Shown here: positions 1 through 5,373 of the stretch, in pieces
How the letters are laid out: each line of letters opens with the position of its first letter
How positions within the stretch are numbered: position 1 is the first letter of the stretch
NCBI GenBank assembly: GCA_025058005.1
Contig: JANXDN010000019.1
Coordinates: 1 to 7,125, forward strand
Source: Candidatus Aenigmatarchaeota archaeon
GTDB lineage: Archaea > Aenigmatarchaeota > Aenigmatarchaeia > CG10238-14
Direction: 5' to 3'
DNA: 7,125 nt
Notes under the pieces: generated by a model
The model's input: the letters and a program-made list of their open reading frames with translations, nothing else
Told to the model about the DNA's origin: nothing
Databases searched by the model: none
Made by a program: the position numbers and the translations under genes

Positions 1-896
1 AAAATAGGTATATATTTCAATCCAGCCTTTTCACTACCGTCCTTTATCATACCTATAAGCATGCCGCCAAATATTGATGTAATGGTTAAACACGCTAAAG
101 AATATTTAATTAAGAACGACTTTTCTATATCGATTTTCTGAATTTTCAATGGTATTTGTGTTGGAATTGCTACATGATCTATGTTGATATTTTTGCTTAT
201 AGTGCCCATACTTTCTATTAAATGATTAGATGCAGCAAAAAGTATAGGTGCTCCTATCCCAACTGCGAAAAATATGAATATGGCATATATCATAACTTGA
301 GCAGAAATCTCTTTTTTTATTAGTCTTGATTCTCTTATATCGTTTGCTAAGCCATCAAGAAGATTTTGTAAACTTCCTCCTTTTGATATGCCTTCAGAAA
401 GAAGTTTTACAGTTCTATCTAAGGTTTTAGAATTAATTCTTTCAGGAATTGTTTTTATTGCACCTTCTATCGACTCTCCTGATAGTGTTTTTTTCGACGC
501 TCTCCTTATTTCTTCCTCTAAAGGACCAAACTCTGGTCTTGCCGCAAGCATTAAAGCTTTATCTGGCGTTAACCCTGACCTTATGTTTGAAGAAAAAAGG
601 CTCAACACATCTGGCAAGATTTCCTCCGCAAAGTTTGCTCTACTGTCTGCAACTAAAATCAAAGATGCGTGCATAAAGATTTCAAATAAAACCCATATTA
701 CAAAAGCGTAAATCTGCTTTATATTCAAAAACCAAAATAGTAGAGAAAAACACAAAAAAAGCGCAAAACCATACAAAACTGTAAATCCAATAAATTTCTC
801 TTCTGATATGGAAAAGCCACAATAATCTAAATATTTTTTCACCCAATTTCTATAAAATTTTGGCATAAGGTTATACAAGTGCTTATAAACTATCAT
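1..896 (-). CDS. TadC-like type II secretion F (T2SSF) membrane protein, 3' end cut by window edge
   Basis: This is a polytopic membrane platform protein of a type IV filament/Tad system, of the kind that sits in the cytoplasmic membrane and couples the ATPase to pilin insertion. The minus frame is open from the ATG at 896 to the window edge, giving 298 residues. Hydrophobic segments are at about residues 37-56, 62-83, 200-222 and 265-285. Between segments 2 and 3 lies the helical T2SSF core (about 85-195), with the family-type stretches EEILPDVLSLFSSNIRSGLT (91-110) and LLSEGISKGGSLQNLLDGLA. An external loop of about 40 residues separates segments 3 and 4. The start overlaps the upstream gene's stop as ATGA, and GGAGAT directly abuts the ATG, so translation is probably coupled. 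Homologues usually end shortly after a sequence like GLKYIPI, so probably only a few to about 20 residues are missing. The TadC label rather than FlaJ/ArlJ or EpdJ/K is inferred from gene order and single-domain size. Confidence 0.88.
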   Translation of the reverse strand, partial: MIVYKHLYNLMPKFYRNWVKKYLDYCGFSISEEKFIGFTVLYGFALFLCFSLLFWFLNIKQIYAFVIWVLFEIFMHASLILVADSRANFAEEILPDVLSLFSSNIRSGLTPDKALMLAARPEFGPLEEEIRRASKKTLSGESIEGAIKTIPERINSKTLDRTVKLLSEGISKGGSLQNLLDGLANDIRESRLIKKEISAQVMIYAIFIFFAVGIGAPILFAASNHLIESMGTISKNINIDHVAIPTQIPLKIQKIDIEKSFLIKYSLACLTITSIFGGMLIGMIKDGSEKAGLKYIPI

Positions 897-1783
897 ATCT
901 CCATCGCCGGTCTCCTACTTTTTACAATTCCTATGAAAAAGAATTGAAATAATGCTATGAAAAAAAGTATTAGCCAAAATATTTGCTCGGTTATTCCAAA
1001 ACCTGTAAGTGAAGAAAGTATCAAAAGAAATGTCACTCCTAAATTGGGAATGATTATAGCAGTCATCATATACATCATTGCTAAGGGGTTTAACTGTGAG
1101 CCATATTTCCTTATAGCTATTCTTTGCTCGTTAGACAAACTTTCAACCAATGAAGAAAGAGTTTCGCCCAAATCAGAACCAGAACGCATTGAGTTTGCAA
1201 TCTGCCAAATAACTCTTCTAAAGTAGAGAGAGGGATTTTTCACTGCAAGCTCTTCCAAACTTTCTATTTCTGGTGTGCCAGTAGAAATTTTTTTTATTGC
1301 TTTTCTAAATTCTTCTGAAACCAAACCATAATCTGCATTAGCAACAGAAACCAAACTATCAAAAAGAGTTACACCTGCCTTTATTTGTATTTGTAAATGT
1401 CTCAATGCAAACAACAAATTTTTTTCTATTTCTCTAACTCTTTTTCCCACCAAAACATTAGGATAAGCTATTGTATTTATCATTGCAAAAAATCCTATTA
1501 AAAATGAGAAGGCCAAATGAATGTTTATTGATAACCTTAATGCATAAATGTTTTGGAGTATAAAAAGCGATGAAAATGTCAAAATAAACCAAAAGATAAA
1601 TACTAATATTGAAATAGAGATATATTCGCTTGCGTCTACATTCAGCTCACATCTTTCTAATTGAACACCTAAAGTTGGAAACAGCTTATATATTCTTCTT
1701 GACAAAGGATAAAAAGGTTTTGCTAATCTTTTTGCTTGTTGCAGATTAACAGGTAAGAGCGGTATTCTTTTCATTTTAACCAT
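893..1783 (-). CDS. TadB-like T2SSF membrane protein
   Basis: This is a second membrane platform subunit of 296 residues with one T2SSF domain. Hydrophobic segments are at about 53-75, 83-107, 231-259 and 266-288. The cytoplasmic helical core (about 115-225) carries two family-type stretches, LLFALRHLQIQIKAGVTLFD and IANSMRSGSDLGETLSSLVE. The N-terminal 50 residues are basic and lie before the first membrane segment. It follows the ATPase gene directly and is followed by the TadC-like gene with an ATGA overlap (893-896), so the order ATPase-TadB-TadC is kept. Two starts are possible. The ATG at 1783 overlaps the ATPase gene by 13 bp. The ATG at 1774 (fourth residue) makes an ATGA overlap with the ATPase stop, matching most other junctions here. 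Neither has a clear Shine-Dalgarno site, so the longer form is listed. The family call is firm; the TadB label comes from position. Confidence 0.9.
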   Translation of the reverse strand: MVKMKRIPLLPVNLQQAKRLAKPFYPLSRRIYKLFPTLGVQLERCELNVDASEYISISILVFIFWFILTFSSLFILQNIYALRLSINIHLAFSFLIGFFAMINTIAYPNVLVGKRVREIEKNLLFALRHLQIQIKAGVTLFDSLVSVANADYGLVSEEFRKAIKKISTGTPEIESLEELAVKNPSLYFRRVIWQIANSMRSGSDLGETLSSLVESLSNEQRIAIRKYGSQLNPLAMMYMMTAIIIPNLGVTFLLILSSLTGFGITEQIFWLILFFIALFQFFFIGIVKSRRPAMEI

Positions 1784-3279
1784 TCTTTTGGCACAATTCT
1801 TTCTGGTTTTTCATTTCTTTCAATTATACCCATCAAATTTTTAGCATCCATATAATATTCTGCTATTATCTTACCTACGCCGTTAACAGTATTCACTTTA
1901 TTCTTTATCATCCATAACAAAACCTTCTCTCTTTCTTTTAATGTTTTTGTTATTTCTTTATTACTCATACCAGTATGCATTTTGATTTTTTCCAAAAAAT
2001 TGAATTTTTTTTCTTTTTGATCAAACCTATCTTTTGCTGCATTCCAACTAAACAATATTTTTACTTTATCCGTGCTATCCGGAGCAAACTCTGCGACTTG
2101 ATAAACTCTTCTTCTACCCTTTTTTCTATCTCTGAACATCACCACATTCAAATCCAAAGCATCTAAAAGAGACTCTGGAATATTTATAGGAGGATTTGTG
2201 AGCCTTTTAAAAGTCTGCTCAGCTGTGTCTGCGTGAACAGTAGAATAAACGCTATGTCCTGTATGCATTGCTTCAAATAAAACTTCAGCCTGCCTTTCTT
2301 TTCTTATTTCACCAACAACTATTCTATCCGGTCTCATTCTCAAACTATTTACTAATAATGCAAGCATGTCTACTTCGCCTTTACCTTCTGGATTTGGCTC
2401 TCTTGTAGTTAATGGAACCCAGTGTAAAAAGTCTGGTAAACGAAGCTCTCTTGTATCTTCAATACTTATTATTCTATGATTGGGTGGGATAAAGAACATC
2501 AAGGCATTCAAAAAACTCGTTTTACCTGAGCCCGTGCCGCCTGAGATTATGATATTCATCTCATACTCTACTGCCAACCATAAAAGCGAAGTAAGATGCA
2601 CGTCACATGTGTTGTTGTTTACCAAGTCTGTAATTGTCCAAGGATTTCTTCTAAACATCCTTATTGTAATGGTATTTCCGAAAGAAGAGATTGGAAAGAG
2701 AGTAGCATTCACTCTATCTCCTGAAGATAAGTGTGCATCCAATAAAGGGTTTAATATGCTTATTTGTCTTCCTACTTTTCTGCCTATGGTAGAAGCATAG
2801 TTTTGAATTTGTTGTTCATCTTTCATAAACAAATTTGTCTTCAACCAACCGTATTTTCTGTGATAAACCCATACAGGCTCTTTTGAATTGTTGATTACTA
2901 TCTCTTCTAAATTTGGGTCAGAAAGCAAGATTTCTATATCGCCTAGACCTAACATTTCGTTAACTAATATGCCTGACAATAACTCTTTGTTTTCTAACGG
3001 TAAATTTGGCATTAACCGATTTATTAGTTGTAAAGACTTTGTGTAAAATTTTTTTTTCAACTCTTCAATAGACGATGAATCTACAAGCTCAGAGACTTTG
3101 ATTTGTATCTCTCCTATTAATTTATCTTTTATCTCATCTATTACTATTTGTGTGCCTCTTTCTATAGAAGGTTTTATTAATGTGTAAATAGGCACGAACT
3201 CTTCAGGTTTTTTTGTTATTTCGACTGTAGCTAAAACTTTGTTAGCTAAAACTGTGTAGGTTTCTAAAAGTTTCGTCAT
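1771..3279 (-). CDS. Type II/IV secretion ATPase (archaeal CpaF/TadA-like, GspE/FlaI superfamily)
   Basis: This is the cytoplasmic hexameric motor expected to power pilus assembly by ATP hydrolysis. It has 502 residues. An N-terminal domain (about 1-230) leads into the RecA-like ATPase core (about 235-400). Visible motifs are the family stretch GDRVNATLFP (187-196) with a conserved Arg, Walker A GGTGSGKT (247-254, Lys253), the Asp box around IEDTREL (273-279), Walker B-like RPDRIVVGEIR (316-326, Glu324) and the His box MHTGHSVYSTVHAD (338-351). All key residues look intact. A C-terminal extension (about 420-502) with helices such as MHTGMSNKEI is usual in archaeal CpaF-like ATPases. The start at 3279 overlaps the CBS gene stop (ATGA) and has a good Shine-Dalgarno site. 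Pairing with two T2SSF proteins and a divergent pilin operon points to a pilus rather than conjugative VirB11. An archaellum is unlikely because no archaellin, FlaH or FlaG/F-like gene is visible. Confidence 0.95.
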   Translation of the reverse strand: MTKLLETYTVLANKVLATVEITKKPEEFVPIYTLIKPSIERGTQIVIDEIKDKLIGEIQIKVSELVDSSSIEELKKKFYTKSLQLINRLMPNLPLENKELLSGILVNEMLGLGDIEILLSDPNLEEIVINNSKEPVWVYHRKYGWLKTNLFMKDEQQIQNYASTIGRKVGRQISILNPLLDAHLSSGDRVNATLFPISSFGNTITIRMFRRNPWTITDLVNNNTCDVHLTSLLWLAVEYEMNIIISGGTGSGKTSFLNALMFFIPPNHRIISIEDTRELRLPDFLHWVPLTTREPNPEGKGEVDMLALLVNSLRMRPDRIVVGEIRKERQAEVLFEAMHTGHSVYSTVHADTAEQTFKRLTNPPINIPESLLDALDLNVVMFRDRKKGRRRVYQVAEFAPDSTDKVKILFSWNAAKDRFDQKEKKFNFLEKIKMHTGMSNKEITKTLKEREKVLLWMIKNKVNTVNGVGKIIAEYYMDAKNLMGIIERNEKPERIVPKEWLK

Positions 3280-4043
3280 TTCTTCACCTTAACTTTTGGT
3301 CCACCTATTAATGGGTAAATAACCTCCACAATGCCTCTGTTTTCAAGTATTTTTATCAAATCTTCTAAATCCTTTTCATTCATTCTCATTTCCTTTGCTA
3401 GAGATTTTATGCTCAAAGAACCTTTTTTTCTCAAAATGGATAAAAGGACATCGACATTACTGCTTATTGCTCTGCCTTCACTTTTTTTTGCTGCCTTTAA
3501 GAAAAATTCTGCAGTTAAACCTTTTACTACATCTTCCCTTGTAACTATACCTACAGTTTTGTTATTATCATCCACTACTATAAGCCTATCAATCTTGTGT
3601 TTTATCATTAAATCGCTTGCATCTGTTATCTTTTCATTCTGATTAATGGTTATTGGGGGAAAGCTCATTATTTCTTCTACTTTTATCTTCTCCAAACCTT
3701 CTAAGTTTATGAAATCTTTTTTTGTATCTATGAGATTTCTTTCTTTCATCACTCTCATTATATCTGTGTCGCTAACAACGCCAACTACTTTATTTCCTTG
3801 TTTTACCGGCACACCTGTTATTTCGAAATCGCCTAAAAGTTCTATGACTTCTCTTAAATTTTGTCCAACTTCGGCAACTTTAAGATTAGTGCTCATTATA
3901 TTTTTCACAGAAGTTTCTATTGAGACATAGTTTTCTTTCACCTCATTCCTGACTATATGGTGTATTTTCTCTCTTTTCTCATGTTTTTCTATTTCTTTCT
4001 CTCTTTTTTTAACCTTTTTAAGAAATTTTTTAACATGCTTCAT
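3276..4043 (-). CDS. Two-CBS-domain protein with C-terminal winged-helix-like domain, probable regulator of the pilus machinery
   Basis: This is a soluble protein of 255 residues in three parts. Residues 1-35 are very rich in Lys, Glu and His and look helical. Residues about 43-100 and 120-175 form a tandem CBS pair; signature pieces are GVPVKQGNKVVGVVSDTDIM (77-96) and RLIVVDDNNKTVGIVTREDV (153-172). Residues about 190-250 look like a winged helix: a helix, KGSLSIKSLAKEMRMNEKDL, then KILENRGIVEVIYPLIGGPK. Tandem CBS pairs commonly bind adenine nucleotides or related ligands, but the ligand cannot be read here. It is the first gene of the minus operon, and its stop overlaps the ATPase start. 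No Shine-Dalgarno site precedes the ATG, which suggests a leaderless or short-leader transcript. It could sense energy charge and control transcription of the locus, or bind the ATPase directly; both are inference. Confidence 0.85.
   Translation of the reverse strand: MKHVKKFLKKVKKREKEIEKHEKREKIHHIVRNEVKENYVSIETSVKNIMSTNLKVAEVGQNLREVIELLGDFEITGVPVKQGNKVVGVVSDTDIMRVMKERNLIDTKKDFINLEGLEKIKVEEIMSFPPITINQNEKITDASDLMIKHKIDRLIVVDDNNKTVGIVTREDVVKGLTAEFFLKAAKKSEGRAISSNVDVLLSILRKKGSLSIKSLAKEMRMNEKDLEDLIKILENRGIVEVIYPLIGGPKVKVKK
3284..3290 (-). promoter_or_regulatory. Shine-Dalgarno site of the secretion ATPase gene
   Basis: On the minus strand AAGGTGA stands 4 nt upstream of the ATG at 3279. GGTGA is a good match to the archaeal 16S 3' end. 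It lies inside the last codons of the CBS gene and supports both the chosen ATPase start and internal translation within a polycistronic message. Confidence 0.7.
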
Positions 4044-4048
4044 AAAAA

Positions 4049-4068
4049 ACCATCTAATAAATTATGGT
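4049..4068. repeat. Short inverted repeat ACCAT-N10-ATGGT, possible operator
   Basis: Perfect 5-bp arms at 4049-4053 and 4064-4068 flank a 10-bp AT-rich spacer, giving a 20-bp dyad between the candidate TATA element and the CBS start. Size and place would suit a dimeric winged-helix regulator, perhaps the CBS/winged-helix protein itself. Five-bp arms can arise by chance, so the support is weak. Confidence 0.25.
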
Positions 4069-4076
4069 AGGTTTTC

Positions 4077-4085
4077 TATTTAATA
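4077..4085. promoter_or_regulatory. Candidate TATA element, possibly shared by both directions
   Basis: The plus strand reads TATTTAATA and the minus strand reads TATTAAATA, both plausible archaeal TATA sequences. The element ends 34-35 nt from each start codon (4043 and 4120). Given the usual distance of about 26-27 nt from TATA centre to transcription start, leaders would be roughly 10-12 nt both ways. The surrounding DNA is so AT-rich that other boxes (for example 4088-4095, AATTAATT) are possible. No clear BRE sets direction. Confidence 0.4.
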
Positions 4086-4119
4086 ATAATTAATTGATGT
4101 GCAACTAAATAATTATAGT

Positions 4120-4530
4120 ATGAGTAAATCCCAAGTAGCAACAGAATATCTCGTTGTAATTGCAATCGGCATAGCAATACTCGTGCCATTAATAACATAT
4201 TTAAATGAGCTTTTTTTGGCATATAAAGACGATAGCAAAATAGCATCAGCAAAAAGTGCTGTCAACAAACTTGTTACCCTCTCTAACTGGGTCCATTCAC
4301 AAGGATATCCTGCTAGAGTGACGTGTTTAATTTATCTGCCAGAAGGTATTGAATCAATAGAGTTTTTGAACAAAACCATTACCATTAGGATGAGGACGAA
4401 AGGCGGTTTTGTGGATATAAGTGAAGGTACACTAACTGAGATATATGGAAGTTTGCCAGAAAAAGAGGGTTATTATAATGTTGTAATTAAACACGAGTAT
4501 GATAAGGTTCAAATATCAGTGGTAGAATGA
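4120..4530 (+). CDS. Class III signal-peptide prepilin-like protein 1
   Basis: This is a small exported pilin-like protein of 136 residues. It begins MSKS/QVATEYL: a short basic leader, a likely prepilin peptidase site before Gln5, Glu at +5 and a hydrophobic helix (about 10-28) that would first act as membrane anchor and then pack in the filament core. The rest looks like a small beta domain, with stretches such as HSQGYPARVTCLIYLPEGIE, then KGGFVDI and GSLPEKEGYY, a pattern I recall from small secreted proteins near archaeal pilus ATPases. One N-glycosylation sequon (NKT) is present. An in-frame GTG at 4099 would add seven residues (MQLNNYS), but the ATG at 4120 gives the proper short leader. 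It leads the plus operon without a Shine-Dalgarno site and joins the next gene by an ATGA overlap (4527-4530). Major and minor pilin roles cannot be told apart from sequence. Confidence 0.87.
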   Translation: MSKSQVATEYLVVIAIGIAILVPLITYLNELFLAYKDDSKIASAKSAVNKLVTLSNWVHSQGYPARVTCLIYLPEGIESIEFLNKTITIRMRTKGGFVDISEGTLTEIYGSLPEKEGYYNVVIKHEYDKVQISVVE

Positions 4531-4913
4531 GGGGGCAAGCTGGAATAGAGTTTTTGATTTATGTGTCTATTGCTTTATTAATTATCAACATATTTCTTTA
4601 TTCCTATTATTCAAAAAATTATGAGCTAATGAATGTGAAGCTCGAAAATGAACTGAAGGAAATTGCTTCTGCCGCTGCCTTTGAGATAAATTCTGCTGTT
4701 AAGGCTGGGGAAGGATATGAAAGAAGGTTCAATATGAAGGATTATTATTTGACTTTGAAAAATTTTAACATAACAATTATTGGTAATGTAATTCAGGTCG
4801 ATTTTTCAGGGAGATACTATTATGCAAGTGTTGCAACTAATAACATTATAGGCAATTTTAGTTTGGAGTGGAATGTAATAAAAAATAAGGGTGGTGTAAT
4901 TTATGTCAACTAA
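4527..4913 (+). CDS. Class III signal-peptide prepilin-like protein 2
   Basis: This is a pilin-like protein of 128 residues starting MRG/QAGIEFL. The basic leader is only three residues, cleavage is expected before Gln4, and Glu is at +5. A hydrophobic helix at about 7-25 is followed by an amphipathic helix (about 28-63; KLENELKEIASAAAFEINSA) that would continue the pilin stalk. A short beta-rich tail ends in IKNKGGVIYVN. Two sequons (NIT, NFS) fit an extracellular, possibly glycosylated domain. The start overlaps the stop of prepilin 1 (ATGA), and the gene overlaps the next one by 11 bp, so translation is probably coupled through the operon. It plays the part of a TadE/TadF-like minor subunit by position; no direct homology to those is claimed. 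Confidence 0.87.
   Translation: MRGQAGIEFLIYVSIALLIINIFLYSYYSKNYELMNVKLENELKEIASAAAFEINSAVKAGEGYERRFNMKDYYLTLKNFNITIIGNVIQVDFSGRYYYASVATNNIIGNFSLEWNVIKNKGGVIYVN
4889..4896 (+). promoter_or_regulatory. Shine-Dalgarno-like site of prepilin-like protein 3 gene
   Basis: GGGTGGTG stands 6 nt upstream of the ATG at 4903, inside the end of the preceding gene. GGTG pairs with the archaeal anti-Shine-Dalgarno. It supports the ATG at 4903, which gives the 11-bp overlap. Confidence 0.55.
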
Positions 4914-5373
4914 AGCACAAATATTTTCTAGTGATTTTGTTTTTGCAGTTTTCATATTTCTTCTAACTATTTCTATCATCTATTATCTTTGGGTTGTAAA
5001 GTTACATTATATAAAAGAGGAAAGAGAATTTGAAAAAATGTCCTATCACGCCCAAATAGCTTCAAATGTGTGGATGAGAGAAGGTTTTCCCAAGTATTGG
5101 AATATAAGCAATATAATCGATTTGGGATTACAAAATGATAAAAGATTGAACAAAACTAAAATGCAAATGTTGAATGAAATTGGATATGAAAAAGTTAAAA
5201 CATTGTGTGCTTTAGATGAATATGAACTTCTTCTAAGAGTTTATGATACAGAAAATAAAACACTATTTGAATTCGGGAAATTGGAAGAAGCAAAAAATGT
5301 TGTAAAAATAAAACGAGTTGGTCTTTTAGAGAGTAATATAGTTTTTATCGATACAATTGTGTGGTCAAAATGA
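4903..5373 (+). CDS. Class III signal-peptide-like prepilin 3 (D+6 type minor pilin candidate)
   Basis: This single-pass exported protein of 156 residues starts MSTKA/QIFSSDF. A likely cleavage site lies before Gln6, but the acidic residue is Asp at +6 rather than Glu at +5. The hydrophobic helix spans about 12-31 and is followed by a charged helix (about 35-55). The globular part contains WMREGFPKYWN (58-68), IIDLGLQNDKRLNKTK and a beta stretch EYELLLRVYD. I recall the pattern G-F/x-P-x-x-W followed by a DLGL block from minor-pilin-like proteins in archaeal pilus loci, though this is memory rather than a search. Three sequons are present (NIS, NKT, NKT). Its stop overlaps the vWA gene start (ATGA, 5370-5373), and both proteins share the I-F-x-x-D signal pattern, so the pair may act together. 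Confidence 0.85.
   Translation: MSTKAQIFSSDFVFAVFIFLLTISIIYYLWVVKLHYIKEEREFEKMSYHAQIASNVWMREGFPKYWNISNIIDLGLQNDKRLNKTKMQMLNEIGYEKVKTLCALDEYELLLRVYDTENKTLFEFGKLEEAKNVVKIKRVGLLESNIVFIDTIVWSK

Larger units (their letters stand above)
4044..4119. promoter_or_regulatory. Divergent control region between machinery and pilin operons
   Basis: This is the only space between genes in the window: 76 bp, almost entirely A and T. It separates the CBS gene (minus) from the first prepilin gene (plus). Neither flanking start codon has a Shine-Dalgarno site, as is usual for archaeal genes read from leaderless or very short-leader messages. The region must therefore hold promoters for both directions. Sub-features seen in it are the TATA-like element at 4077-4085 and the dyad at 4049-4068. 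Confidence 0.7.

Noticed and set aside
388..711. Plus-strand open frame of 107 codons
   Set aside because: It lies wholly opposite the TadC-like gene, whose minus frame has clear T2SSF sequence; the plus product has no recognisable pattern.
1771..3279. Conjugative type IV secretion (VirB11) or DNA-uptake ATPase
   Set aside because: The neighbours are T2SSF proteins and prepilins, not VirB4/VirD4-like or relaxase genes.
3331..3930. Two plus-strand open frames opposite the CBS gene
   Set aside because: Antisense shadows of a gene with obvious CBS motifs; no ribosome site and no family pattern.
1..4043. Archaellum (arl/fla) operon
   Set aside because: The ATPase and platform families overlap with the archaellum, but no FlaH-type ATPase, FlaF/FlaG or archaellin is visible, and the platform is split in two genes.
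4099..4119. GTG at 4099 as start of the first prepilin
   Set aside because: It would add seven residues (MQLNNYS) ahead of the leader. The ATG at 4120 gives the short basic leader ending just before Gln, as in the other prepilins.
4044..4119. Small RNA or riboswitch in the divergent region
   Set aside because: Only 76 bp, nearly all A/T, with no stable stem beyond the 5-bp dyad; promoter use explains it.
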